Origin: Tolypeutes matacus
Lineage: Eukaryota > Chordata > Mammalia > Cingulata > Chlamyphoridae
DNA: 64,000 nucleotides
Assembly: GCA_026826555.1 (NCBI GenBank)
Contig: JAKSZT010053928.1
Coordinates: 43,504,084-43,568,083, forward strand
Reading direction: 5' to 3'
The notes below the pieces were generated by a model, which was not told the origin of the DNA, made no database searches, and was given only the letters and a program-made list of their open reading frames with translations. The position numbers and the translations under genes are program-made. Every line of letters begins with the position of its first letter. Position 1 is the first letter of the stretch. Below are positions 1 to 42,538 of this stretch, one piece after another.

Positions 1-2265
1 TAGAGCTGTCCTTGTCATTCACCTCAGACATTTCTAGCACAGCTCTGTCCAGGGGCATAAATTTCAGTTGTCACCACCTCTTTGTACCTTTCTTCTTCCA
101 CTTCTCGACTCTTCTTGAGCTATAACCTCCTCCCATTGTTCAATCCACTACTCATTTGAAGTTTGCGGTTGAACTCAGTAGACACAAAGCAGCCGTGTGT
201 GTGTGTGAGTATGAACACCACAAGGAGTTGATAGGTAAAATCTGTTCCCTGACCACCCCTGGAGTCAATTGAAGAGGGCTAAGCTATGTTTTTTCAGAAA
301 AGAAAACTCAAGAGTCTGTAATAAAATGGTTACCGTGAGAGGTCAATAATAAATCCAAGAGGTGACATAAGTGATACTAGCTCTTCTCTTCCTAACACCT
401 TGACCTATTGGTGCTTTGCCTGAAGCCCAGCTCCAACCCTGGCTTACATTAAACTGACACCTAGGTCCTTACTCACATGAACATAGGTGGAGAATCTGTT
501 GGTTGCAAAGGCAGCTAGAGGGAGTTCGGGCAGGACTAACATAGATTCTTCTTTGAGAATCTTAGACCTCAGAGGGAACAGAGAGGCTCACCAATGACTA
601 ACACTAGACAGAGTGTGGCACTGGGATGACTGAATTGGCTCAGAGCATAGTGGTCTGCTCCATGTGGGGGATTTGGCAGGACTAGCCATAGAGATTGAGG
701 CTTCAGTCTACTAAATCTCTTCCCAAGTTAGGCAAGCCCTGGACTCCCAGCGTCAAAGCCTATATGGCAAGTTCTAATTTACCCTTTTTGTCCAAGCCAG
801 GAGGACAGAGCCGGCCAGGTTCAGGAGCAGTGGAATTGGGTCAGAGTGAGGGTTAAGAGCAGCCAAGGCTGTGCTTATCACCTGCATCTTTGGTTGTGCT
901 TGAGTCAGGCATATTTTTTGGATAATCCACAACTTTAAATGATAATTCCCCAACTCATCACTGTTCTAGTAAATTTGAGTGAACTGATATTCAGTAAAAT
1001 AGGAGGTGCTTAGATTTGAAAGGCCCCCTGAAGGGCCTGTCTTTACTCTATAGGAAGACAGGCTTCACTCTATAGGAAGGAGTTCCCTTTTACAGTGTCC
1101 CCGTAAGGGGGGACCTCTGCCTTCTGTGTTTAAAGGGATTGAATTCTTTACAGCAACCCTGAGGTACTTAACTATCATTACCCGTGTTTCGTTTTTGTTT
1201 TGTTTTTTTTTCATATAAGGGAACTGAGGTGCAGAGGGAGGGGCTGGGTAACTTGTTTGAGATCTCTGCCTCTGTCACTTCTGCTTGTTCTGTGCTTTGG
1301 GCCAGCCTAGTACAAGGGTTCTCCCAAACCACATGATGGTCCTTGGACAAGGATATGCTCTTGTCCTCTACCTCCTTTTCCCCTTGCATATTCTCTTCTC
1401 CTAAGAAAACATGCCCACTTCTGCCAACCCTCCCCATGGTTGCCCTCTTCTGGGTACAATGCTTTCCAACTTGCAGGGCACAACTGTTAGTGGATGATGA
1501 AATCAAGGTAACTTTCCAAGAAAAAGAAAAAAGAAAGAAAGGGAGGGAGGGAAGGAAAGACAGAAAGTGAAAAAGAGAAATGGACTAGAATAAAATTGGG
1601 AATATCAGAGTATGTTGGTTGTAATAAAGATTAGTATTTTATGTGAAGCTTTTGTTTCAGTCTCATACACTCACATATATACATACATACATATAAATAT
1701 CTACACATCTATACACATATGTAACGGTATAATGCTCCACCACTTGCAAGCTGTGTGGTCCTGGAGAAGTTATTCATATCTTTAAGTCTCAGCTTTCTCA
1801 TCTGGAGAATGAAGATAATTATAGTACCTATCATAAATTTGTTGTGAAAATTAACAAGATAATACACATAAATTATTATAGTGGCCAGCATGGACTAGAG
1901 GCTCAATAAATTTAAGTCATCATCATTTTAGTTATATTTTATAAATAATAGATAAGAATCAGCATTAAAGTATGGCATCAGAATTGAACACAGTATTTAA
2001 GGGAGCTCTAATCCAGAGAACTGAGGAATTATTGTAGTGTTTTACTCATGTGAGAGTAATAATAACTCATCTAAGAAGGTAACATTAACAATAATTTTCT
2101 CATCCACCAGTCACTTCCTGCCTCTGACTTTGTGGATATGGCCTTCATCCCATTGTTTCTGAAATCTTTACTAATAAACACATTGTCATTATTCTTCAGT
2201 ATGGGTCCTTTGTTAACTCAGAGTCATTAATTATTATGTCCCTTTATGTCCTTTCAACACTGCAG
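1..2265 (+). other. LCT: LCT intron 5 (3' part)
   Basis: No exon-like frame is seen here. It holds a purine-rich (GAAA/GGGA)n stretch at 1515-1575, a TACA/TATA-rich stretch at 1670-1722, and a + strand MIR at about 1728-1912, recognisable by its core text from CACTTGCAAGCTGTGTG through to GGCTCAATAAAT. The rest looks like unique intron. Confidence 0.7.
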
Positions 2266-32786
<30,521 letters not shown>

Positions 32787-32980
32787 CCCCCAAGTTACTA
32801 TCTCCTCAAATTCTGTGAAGTAGGCCTAGTTTTGTTGTATACCTCTGCCATCCTAAAAATTCTTTAAGATCTTAAAATTCTGCCCATTCTCTTCTTCATA
32901 AAAGCTTCCTGCAATATTAGTGATTACCTTGATTTTAAAGAATTGCAAGTTCCTGATTAAACTGGAAATGTATGCATTTA
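32787..32980 (+). other. LCT: LCT 3' UTR (extent uncertain)
   Basis: Non-repetitive sequence directly after the stop. There is no AATAAA close by. The best nearby polyadenylation signal is ATTAAA at 32956-32961, so cleavage around 32975-32985 is a guess. A longer UTR up to about 33.3 kb, before the first L1 sequence, cannot be excluded. Confidence 0.4.
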
Positions 32981-34049
32981 CCCCCCTGGTATTGGGAATT
33001 CATTTGGGCATTAGAGGAGCCAGCAGGTGGATGATTTTGTGGAAATGTGTGTATATTGAATGGTCTAGTGGTTCTGTGAGCCAATTAACTGGGCAGATAC
33101 AGGTTTCAGTTTTTAGAAGTGGATGAAATGAGTAACAACCATAGCAATCCTTTTCATAAGAAAAATTCAGCTCTGGACTGCTATGACATCTCCTGCCCTA
33201 TCTTCAAGCTTCATATTAGTCTCATACCTTGTGTTTATCAGAAAATCAAAATGGTACCAAATTCTGCCATGACAGAGTGAGATTTGTTGACCCAGTTCCA
33301 CTGAAACTGGTGAAAATTTTAAAAGAAACAAACATTTCAAGCCTCTAGAAATGGTACTAGAAAAATAGGAAATGAAGATACATCTAGGAGTTCAGGTCAT
33401 CCAAGATGGCACTGTAAGACACTCTCAGAGTGCCAATCCCTCACAGAATATTTAAACAACTAGCACAAACTGGCAGAGCTGTCTTCCTCAGAATTCCAGA
33501 AAACAGTTAAAGGGTTGCAGTAACCAAGTGAGTGCGAAGTCAGGAAAAATGTAGCTTTAAAATTTGAAGATGAAGTGCTTGGTGCCCTTGCTGGCTCCTT
33601 GCCCACTCCTTTCCCAGCACAGTGTGGAATCAGACTGTGACCTCGTAGGTCCCTGGCCCTGTTCCAGAGGGAGTAGAATAACCCCTGTGAGCATACTGGG
33701 GTGCCTGTATGTTGGTGCCAATCCATTGGGTGGAGGCCGGAAAGGCTGAACTAGGAAACCTGTCTCAGGCTTGCCCACCCAGAACTTGCTCTGCAGACAG
33801 AAGCAGCTTGCAGACCACTAAAGCAGTGTAAGAAACAATTAAGTCAAAGTGGCCTGGAGCATTAAGTCATACAAAAGAGAACCCAGGAGGGGAGAAAGTC
33901 TGTTTCATAGGGAGTAGAAGGGGCATTTGAATTCCTATAAATGTGGGAATTCCTAAGGCCATGAGCAAAAACAAAACTAGGATAAGAAGAGGCTCCGTGT
34001 AGGATCAGATAAGAGAGAAAGGATCCTGCATTTCACATTTGCCTTGGGC

Positions 34050-34053
<4 letters not shown>

Positions 34054-34088
<35 letters not shown>

Positions 34089-34248
34089 ATTTTTTCATTT
34101 CTCACTCCACCCCCTTGTTTTGTGTTTGCTGTCTGCTCTCTGTGTCTGTTGTGTGCTCCTCCTCTTTTCAGAAGGCACCGGGAACCAAACCCGGGACCTC
34201 CCATGTGGTAGGCGGGAGCCCAACTGCTTGAGCCACAGCTGCTTCCCT
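34054..34248 (-). mobile_element. DAS-type SINE
   Basis: Long T run, then GGCACCGGGAACCAAACCCG and CAACTGCTTGAGCCACAGC. Target-site duplication TGGGCTGAT on both sides. Confidence 0.88.
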
Positions 34249-34984
34249 GGGCTGATCTTGATAGGAGGGCTATACCCTGAAGCCATTTGCAAAGACTGTG
34301 AAAGGTGCTTTTTGCCTTGGTTTCTTCATTTTTGTGAGAAATTGCACTCAAAAAAATATCATAGCCCTAACTAGATACAAACTTAAGAAACAGACAACTC
34401 AGGGACTAAATCTGAGTTAACACTTTAAAATATTAAAATGTATGTTAGGCCAGTTCAGATCCAAGGGTTGATAAACACATGTGAAGACTGCAAAGTCACA
34501 CTACAAAGGGCACAGATCTCGGGAGGTATGAACTAGCATTGTGACTTGCCTTCACTAATAGAATGTGTTCAAAGGGATCATATTGCAGTCCCAAGCCTAG
34601 GCCCCTAGAAGGTTTGTACAAATGTGTCTGCCATGTGCACAGAGCTGAGTTAGCACAGTTGTTCTGCCTGAGCCCAGAGATGAAAGAGCCCAGCCAAGAT
34701 CCGCAAAGCCGCCTATTTAACCCACAGCTGATGATACAGGAGGAGTCCCAGAAAGAACAGAAAGAATAGAACTTCCCAGCCTAAGTGGTCAACCTGAAGA
34801 ATATGAGCTAAATAAATGGTTAAGCTTAAAAAAGAAAAATAGTATGCAATAAAATATTACAAGACAAATAAAGAATCTGGAAATGATGGCCCATCCAAAG
34901 TAAACAAGAAAAAATCCAGAAACCATCAATGATGAAGAGGACCAGACTTTAGACATAGCAGACAAAGACTTAAAAAATGATACT

Positions 34985-35085
34985 CAGGAGCAAATGTGGC
35001 TCAAGCAGTTGAGTACCTGCTTCCCATGTGGGAAGGTTCCCAGTGCCTCCTAAAGACAAAAAAGCAAACAGACAAGGTAGCCATC
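34985..35085 (+). mobile_element. Short DAS-type SINE
   Basis: Head GTGGCTCAAGCAGTTGAG, then a diverged B box TTCCCAGTGCCTCC and an A-rich end. Confidence 0.8.
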
Positions 35086-35183
35086 TCAGGGTTGCCCATG
35101 TGACTCAGTGGTTGAGTGCCAGCTTCCCACATACCAGGTTTCAGTCCCCATCCCGGTACCTCACACACACACACACACACACC
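35086..35183 (+). mobile_element. DAS-related SINE, other subfamily, with (CA)n tail
   Basis: CATGTGACTCAGTGGTTGAG and GGTTTCAGTCCCCATCCC, ending in (CA)n at 35162-35182. Confidence 0.75.
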
Positions 35184-36473
35184 AAAGATCCTCAATATGC
35201 ATAATGAGATAAAAAGGAAAACACAGAGAAATAACATGAACAATATGAGAATCTCAATAAAGAGATAGAAATTTTAAAAAGGAACCAAATCCTAGAGTTG
35301 AGAACTGCTATAAATGAAATGAAAAATACTCTATACAGGATTTCAACAGCAGATTGGAGATGGCAGAAGAAAGAATCAGAGTGCCAAGGCATCATCATAA
35401 GGGAAATGATTCATGCCGAGGAGCAGAAAGAAAAAAATTTTTTTAAGTGAACAGAACCTAAGAGACCTGTGGGACACCATAGCTATACCAACATACACAC
35501 TATGGGAGTCTCAGAAGGAGAAGAAATAGAGAAATGGGCAGAAGGAATATTCAAAGAAATAATGGCAGAAAATTTCCCAAATTTAACAAAAGTCATGGAT
35601 ACGCATATTCAAGAAGCCCAACAAACCCCAAAGAGGAAACAAACAGGAGCATACTTAGTATTAAAATTGTGAAATGCTTAGAAGAGAGTTCTGAAAGCTG
35701 CAAGAGAGAAGCAACGTTTTATGTACAAGGGAGTCCTGATTAGATTAAGTGACAATTTCTCATTTAAATTCATGGAAGCAAAGGCAATTGAATGAAACAT
35801 TTAAAGAGCTGAAAGGAAAAAATACCAACAAAGAATTTTATATCTGGTGTGACTGTCTTTCAAAAATGAGGGAGAGGTTAAGACAGTCCCAGAGAAACAA
35901 ACACTGAAGGAGTTCATCACCACTAGACTTACCCTTATAAGCAAATCAATGCTAAAGAGAGTTCTCTAAACAATGCTTATAGGAGTTTAGTGAAAAAGAA
36001 AGTGAAAAGAAAGAACACTAGACAGTTTACTGAAGCACCATAAAGAAATGAAGACCTCTGATTTATATATGCATACATTTTATTTTTTTAATGTAATTTC
36101 ATTTTTTACTTCATAGTTCTACAGTGCACATGCATAAAAATTAATGATAAATCTGTGGTTTTTGGACATACAATGTTTAAAGATAGAATTTGTAACAAAT
36201 AAAGGTGGGTGCGTGGAGGGGTATAGGAACAGTGTATGCTTTTGAAGTTAAGTTGGTAGGTATTATATCAAAGGTGACATATAGGGTGTTAAATTTTATC
36301 CCTTTATAACCACAAAAATATTTGAACAACATATACAAAAATAAATGAGAAGGCAATCAAAATGGTATAATACAAAAAATGAAATATGAAATTAGGCATT
36401 AATAGAAGAATTGAGGGGAAAAAAAGGTACAAAGACCAAATAGCAAACTGGCAGAAGAAAGTCCTGCATTATT

Positions 36474-36475
<2 letters not shown>

Positions 36476-36517
<42 letters not shown>

Positions 36518-36691
36518 TTTTAGATTTTATTTATTTATTCATTTATCCCCCACCTGCTGCCTGTGCTCGCTGGGTCAGCCAACCACGCCGTGCAGGCGGG
36601 CCTGCCCTCACCAGGAGGCCCCGGGAACCGAACCCGGGGCCTCCCATATGGTAAACGGGAGCCCCACTGAATGAGCCACAGCCGCTTCCCT
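36476..36691 (-). mobile_element. DAS-type SINE
   Basis: (TTTA)n at left, inverted long form. CTGCATTATTATT is duplicated on both sides. Confidence 0.9.
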
Positions 36692-36702
36692 GCATTATTA
36701 TT

Positions 36703-37149
36703 TTTTAAAGATTTATTTATTTATTTTACTTTTACCCATTTTTACTCCTCACATCCCCCACCGTTTTTGCTGTTTCTGTGTCCATTCGCTGGGCAATTCT
36801 CTGTGTATGTTTCCTGCCCTCTCTTCTCATCCTTCTCCTGTCTTCACCAGAATTCGATTCTGGGAACCTCCGAAGTGGGAGAGAGGCATCCTACTGCCAG
36901 CACCACCTTGGTTCCTGGTTTTTCTGTACATCTCATATTGGCTCTCCCTTGTGTCATTCTCCTGTTACGTCACCATCTTGCTGCGAGCAGCTCACCTGCT
37001 TGCAGGGCCTGGCGGTGCACCCGCGCACAGGGCCTGGTGGCCTGCACACCTATATTTTTCTTTATTTTTACTGGGAGGTCCCGGGGATCAAACCCAGGTC
37101 CCTCCATATGGGAGACGGACTCCAACCATTTGAGCCACATGCGCCCCCA
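36703..37149 (-). mobile_element. Dimeric DAS SINE
   Basis: Two inverted heads (GAATTCGATTCTGGGAAC, GGGGATCAAACCCAGGTC) with a short GGCCTGGTGG-type spacer. CCTGCATTATTA at both ends. It inserted next to the SINE at 36476-36691 using the same target text. Confidence 0.88.
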
Positions 37150-37344
37150 ATCCTGCATTATTAGTAGTGACTTTAAATGTAAATGGATTAAACACCAGTT
37201 AAAAGGCAGGAAATTGGCAGAATGGATAAGAAGCACAGCAATGCTATGCACAAGAGATTCACCTTAAATTCAAAGACAAAGTAGGTAGAAAGTAAAAAGA
37301 TGGGAAAAATGTACCATGCAAAAAGGAAACAAAAAGATATTTTT

Positions 37345-37862
37345 TTCCCAGGTATTAACATACTCTTTTTTTTTTTTCTTTTTGTTTTTTTGTTTTCTGT
37401 TTTTTGTTGTTTTTTTTACCGGGAGGTCCCAGGGATCGAACCCAGGTCCTTCCATATGGGAGACAGACGCCCAACCATTTGAGCCACATCAGTTCCCCTT
37501 AACATACTCTTAACACCTTGTAGAAGAACAGTCCTATATTTATGTTATTAGTATCAATGCTAAAAGTAAAAAAAAAAAAAAAGGAATTTGGGTTATAGTT
37601 TCATGAAATATGAAATTGAGCATTTTTTTCTCTTTTTTTTTTTTATTAACAAGAAGACCTTCATCATGTCAGTTAACCAATCTGTGTTCATCTGTGTATC
37701 TTTCTGAATGCTGGAGGAAGAACTGAGTTTGCTTTACAGGATTAGATGAGATAAAGTACCTGGACAGAATATTTTGTAGTAACGCTTTCATAACTTGCTA
37801 AGCTGCCTTTTGTCTGTTATTCTAATTTTTGAATTTGAAATAAAGTTTGAAGGGAAAAAAAA
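37345..37862 (+). pseudogene. Retrocopy of an unidentified mRNA 3' end
   Basis: Non-L1 sequence inside L1 ORF2. It ends GAATTTGAAATAAAGTTTGA, then an A run, after which L1 text resumes (GAGCAGGGGTAGCT). An AATAAA 10-20 bases before the A tail is the mark of a processed transcript. No open frame, so only a 3' UTR is represented. The source gene is not recognised. A short SINE interrupts it. Confidence 0.55.
37363..37497 (-). mobile_element. Short DAS-type SINE
   Basis: T/G-rich run, then GGGATCGAACCCAGGTCC and CATTTGAGCCACATC. TTAACATACTCTT is duplicated on both sides. Confidence 0.88.
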
Positions 37863-37920
37863 GAGAGCAGGGGTAGCTATTAATATCAGATAAAACAGAC
37901 TAAGTCAAAAACTTATGAGG

Positions 37921-38037
37921 GGGGAGCAGATGTGGCTCAAGCAGTTGAGTGCCTGCTTCCCACATGGGAGGTCCTGGATTCGGTTTCTGGTACCTCTTAC
38001 GAACAAAAACAAAACAAAAAACAAGCAAACATAAAAA
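37921..38037 (+). mobile_element. Short DAS-type SINE
   Basis: GAGCAGATGTGGCTCAAGCA head, GGATTCGGTTTCTGG B box, A/C-rich tail. Confidence 0.85.
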
Positions 38038-38040
38038 CTA

Positions 38041-38134
38041 AGGGGAGCCGATGTGACTCAGTGGTTGAGTGCCAGTTTCCCACATTATCAGGTCCGAGGT
38101 TCAATCCTCAGTGCAGGTACCTCAACAAAACAAA
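38041..38134 (+). mobile_element. DAS-related SINE, other subfamily
   Basis: GATGTGACTCAGTGGTTGAG head and GGTTCAATCCTCAG B box, tail (CAAAA)n. AAAACTTATGAGG flanks the pair 37921-38134. Confidence 0.8.
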
Positions 38135-38613
38135 ACTTATGAGGGATAAAGAAGGTCAATATATACTGGTAAAGGGGTCAATCCAACAAGAACAAATAAT
38201 GATGATAAATACATATATGCACCTAATAGCAGAGCCCCAAAGTATATGAAGCAAATATTGACATAGTTGAAGGAAGAACTAGACAGTTATAAATTATTAC
38301 TAGGAGACTTCAATACACCACTTTCAATAGTGGAAAGAACATCTAGAAAGAATACCAATAAGGAAATAAAAGACTTAAACAATTTTTATAAACCAATTAG
38401 ACCTAACAGACAGATGTAGAACACTTCAGCCAAGAGCAGCATAAAACATTCTTCTATAGTACACATGGATCATTCTCCAGCATAGACCATATGTAACATC
38501 ACAAAACAAATCTCAAATTCAAAAATATTGAAATAAAATAATGTATTTTTGTGACAATGGAATTAAGCTAAAAGTAAATAACAGAGGGAAAGCTGAAAAA
38601 TTAAAAAATATGC

Positions 38614-38706
38614 AGGGAAGTGGATGTGCCTCAACCAGTTGGGCATCCACCTACCACATGGGAGGTGCTGGGTTCGGGTCCCAGTGCCTCCTAATGAAGA
38701 CAAGCA
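38614..38706 (+). mobile_element. DAS SINE, 5' half (split by composite retroposon)
   Basis: GTGGATGTGCCTCAACCAGT head and GGGTTCGGGTCCCAG B box, stopping at AAGACAAGCA, which is repeated where the SINE resumes at 39703. Confidence 0.85.
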
Positions 38707-39702
38707 ATGCGAATACTCTTGCTGGCCTGATTTTGTGATAATCAGGGTAGGCTAAACATTTGCTATATTAGAAACCATGCATGTGTCCCCAGACCTAGTT
38801 TTTCACCCTAGGTCTGGTTTTTAGAATGCTGGTGATAAACTAAGCCTGATTTATTATATGACCATCCTGTATGGGAAAAGACTGTAACTCTGGGTATCTT
38901 TGGTCAGCCTTAAGAGATATAGCAGGGGTATGGATATGGCTTGGGTGGTTGGGCATCTGTCTCCCATATGGAGGGACCTGGGTTCAATCCCCAGGACCTC
39001 CTGGTAAGAAGAAAAAAAAAAGAAAAATATAAAGGCACATGGGCCACCAGGTCCCATGTGTGGGTGCACCACCAGGCCCCATGCGTGGGTGCACCACCAG
39101 GCCCCATGCGCAGGTGTGCTTCCAGGTCCCATGAGTGGGTGGGCCACCAGGTCCCGTGTGTGGGTGCGCTGTCAGGCCCTGTGAGCCACGTAGCAAGATG
39201 ATGTCATAACAGGAGAGTGACAGAAGGGAAAGCCAAGATGAGACGCGCCGAAAAACCAGGAACTAAGGTGGCGCAGGCAGTAGGATGCCTTTCTCTCACA
39301 TTGGAGGTTCCGAGGATTGAATCCCAGTGAAGACAGGAAGAGAAGGATGAGAAGAGAGGGCAGGAAATGGACACAGAGAGTTGCCCAGCAAATGGACACA
39401 AAAACAGCAAAAATGGGTGGGGGGTTGTAAAAATGGATAAAGGTAAATAAATAAATCCTTAAATATATATATAGGGGAGTAAGATACAGACTATGGTCAG
39501 TAGTGACACTTTGACGATGCTCTTTCATAATTTAACAAAAAATGTTTCACAACAATGCAAAGTATTTGTGGTGGGGTGATGTGTGGAAGTCCTGTATGAT
39601 GTTATGCATGTTTGCTTTGTAAGTTCACAATGTTTACTGAACACTTATAATTTATGTATGTTCATGTATGAATGATATACTTCAATAAATTGTTTAAAAA
39701 AA
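38707..39702 (+). mobile_element. Composite A-SINE-B retroposon, copy 1
   Basis: Target-site duplication AAGACAAGCA at 38697-38706 and 39703-39712. Unit A (38707-38924) has two hairpins: CCTGATT/AATCAGG at 38726-38746 and CCAGACCTAG/CTAGGTCTGG at 38789-38817. A DAS dimer follows with a 25-bp minisatellite (about 39046-39190), then unit B (about 39470-39690), which ends TTCAATAAATTG plus an A run. Three such units lie in this window. Family not recognised. Confidence 0.75.
39046..39190. repeat. 25-bp minisatellite inside the composite retroposon
   Basis: About five units of roughly CCAGGCCCCATG-CGTGGGTGCACCA, with drift. A related, less regular array is at 29080-29215. Confidence 0.8.
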
Positions 39703-40018
39703 AAGACAAGCAGACACCCGTACCTGCCATAACAAGAGCTAGACGCTGCACCCTGCCGCAACAAGCAGAAGCCAAAACGAGCAGATGCCACAGGCCAGCA
39801 GATGCCACAAGCCAGTAGACACCGCAGCCCATGGGAAGTGAGTGTGGCTCAGGCCATTGGGCATTCACCTCCCATGTGGGAGGTCCTGGGTGCAATTCCA
39901 GGTGCCTCCTGGAGCAGGTAAGCAAACAATGAGCAGACAGACAAAGAGAACTATCTGGGGGAGGGGGGAGGGACAAATTTAAATAAATAAATAAATAAGT
40001 AAAAAATCTTTAAAAAAA
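39703..40018 (+). mobile_element. DAS SINE, 3' half
   Basis: Continues the SINE broken at 38706. It includes a second head (GTGTGGCTCAGGCCATTGGG, GGGTGCAATTCCAGG) and ends with AAATAAATAAATAAATAAG. AAAAAATATGCA flanks the whole SINE. Confidence 0.8.
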
Positions 40019-40744
40019 TATGCATGCAGAAATTAAACAATGCACTATTAAACAATCAATGAGTAAAAGAAGACATCACAAAGTAGGAAATATCTTGAGG
40101 TGAATGTAAATGAAAGTACAACATACCCAAACTAAGAGAATGCAGCAAAGGCAGTGCTGAGAGGGAAATTTATAGTTCTAAATGCTTACATTAAAAAAGA
40201 AGAAATATCGCAAGTGAACTGAAGATCTAGGAAAAGAAGAGCAAAGTAAACCCAAAGTGAGCAGAAGAAAGGAAATAACAAAGATGAGAGTGGAGATAGA
40301 GAATTTAAAAAAGAGGGAGTTAATGAAACCAAAAGTTGGTCCTTTGAAAAGATCAATAAACCTTTAACTTGACAAAGGAAAAAAGAGAACACAAATAACT
40401 AAAATGAGAGACGATATTGAGGACATTACTACCAACCCCACAGAATTGAAAGGACAATAAGAGGATACTATGTACAACTGTACCCACAAGAAATTTGATA
40501 GCCTACATGAAATGGACAAATTCCTAGAAACACAAGAACAAGCTACACTGACTCAAGAAGAAATAGAAAATCTCAACAGGCCAATAATTAGCAAAGAGAT
40601 TGAATCAGTAAAGACCTCCTAACAAAGAAAAGCCCAGGACCAGATGGCTTCACAGGTGAATTGTACCAAACATTCCAAGAAGAGTTAATACCAATCCTCC
40701 TCAGACTCTTCCAGAAACCAAAGAGGAAGAAACACCTCAAGCAA

Positions 40745-41105
40745 ATACCATGCAAGGGGGTGAATTAAATAATGGGAATATATTAACTCACAGATTTGAA
40801 GCTAAGAAAAATTCCAAATCAAGTCACCATCAAGGCGATGCTTTCTTCCTGAAGACTGGTATTCTGGGGCTGGCTGCCAGCAATCCTTGACCCATGGCAG
40901 TGCACATGGTGGCCTTTTCTGGTCTCTCCATTCTCTTCTGGGTTCCATTGAATTTCAGCTTCTTGCTTCCCATGGCTTTTCTCTCTGAATTTTCATTCTG
41001 CTTAGTTAAGCTTCATAGGATTAAAATCCATCCTGATTGTGATCCTACTTACAATGGGTTTAAGAACATGTTTTTCTGGGGTACATACAGCTCCAAACCA
41101 CCACA
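40745..41105. repeat. Unclassified interspersed repeat inserted in L1 ORF2
   Basis: L1 text breaks near AACACCTC and resumes at CTCCCTTACTCAAATC. The insert (GAAGACTGGTATTCTGGGGC, CTGGGGTACATACAGCTCC) is related to 14636-14978. Boundaries approximate. Confidence 0.55.
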
Positions 41106-41436
41106 ACTCCCTTACTCAAATCTATAAGGCCAACAACACTCTAATAACAAACACAGATAATAATACCACCAAAAGAAAATTACAGACTGTTATCTTTTAT
41201 GAGTATATGATTGCAAAAATCCTCAACAAAATACTAGAAAACCAAATCCTAGAGCACATTAAAAGAATTATACACCATGACCAAAAGGGATTTATCCCAG
41301 GCATGTAAGATGGTTCAGCATAAGAAAAACAATATAAATTCCACATTAATGAAGGGGAAAAACAACACCTGATCATCTCAATGGAAAGAGAAAGGCATTT
41401 GATAAAATCTAGCACTCCTTGATAAGAACACTTAAA

Positions 41437-41526
41437 GGGGAGCAGATGTAGCTCAAGTGTTTTATTAGAGTCTACTTCCATGTATGAGGTCCCAGGTTCA
41501 ATCCCTAGTAACTCCTAAAAAGAGAG
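41437..41526 (+). mobile_element. Short DAS-type SINE
   Basis: GGGGAGCAGATGTAGCTCAA head and GGTTCAATCCCTAG B box. GAACACTTA flanks it. Confidence 0.8.
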
Positions 41527-42538
41527 TGAACACTTAGAAAACTAGGAATAGAAGGAAACTGCCTCAACATGATAAAGGGTATATATGAAAAACCCACTAC
41601 TAATACCACAGTCAGTGGTCAAAGATTGAATGCTTTCCCTTTAAGATCAGGAACAAGTCAAAGATGCTGTCACCACTGTTTTCACCACTTCATTGGAAGT
41701 TCTAATTAGGCAATAAAAAGAAATAAAAGTCATTCAAATTGGACAAGAAATAAAATTTTCACTCTGCAGAAGGCATGATCCTATATATAGAAAATCCTGA
41801 TAAATCCACAACAAAGCACTTGAACTAATAAGCTAATTTAGTAAGGTGTCAGGGTAAAGAGCAACATGTAAAATTTAGTGGTGTTTCTGTACACTTATAA
41901 TGAACAATCTGCACAGGAAATCAAGAAAAAATTAGATTTACAAAAGCAACTAAAATAATCAAATATCTAGGAATAAATTTAACCAAGGATGTAAAGGACT
42001 TGTACATGGAAAACTACAAAATATTGCTAAAAGAAATAAAATTCAGTTCTGTGCACCGGATGTTCTGTTAAAATAAATAATAAAGACTTTTTTAAAAAAA
42101 TGAGTAAGTTGTGTTACACTAGGAGACGTACTTAATCTCTTTGGACTTCAGTAAATACACTCAGACTATATGATTCCTTATATTGTTTCCAGCTTGAAAC
42201 TTGTATAATACATATATGTAAAAACGTTTAGAAAAATTCCAATATATGATGCATTAAAAGATGGATTATTAAGTAAAACCTAAAAAAAAAAAATCAAAAA
42301 TAAATTGAAGGACATTCTGTTTTCATGGATCAGAAGACTAAATATTGTTAAGATGTCAATTCTACCCAAAGTGATTTACAGATTCAATACAATCCCAGTC
42401 AAAATCCCAGGATCACTTTTTGTGGAAATGTAATCAATCATCAAATTTATATGGAAGAGTAAGGGGTTCTGAATAGCCAAAGCCATCATGAAAAAGAATG
42501 AAGTTGGGGGACTCACTTCCAGATTTTAAAAAATATTT

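Noticed and set aside
1168..1506. 112-codon minus-strand open frame before exon 6
   Set aside because: Low-complexity purine-rich end, no domain, inside LCT intron 5. Chance frame.
39046..39190. CRISPR-like array (25-bp repeats)
   Set aside because: The units are head-to-tail with no spacers, inside a SINE dimer in a mammalian genome. It is a minisatellite.
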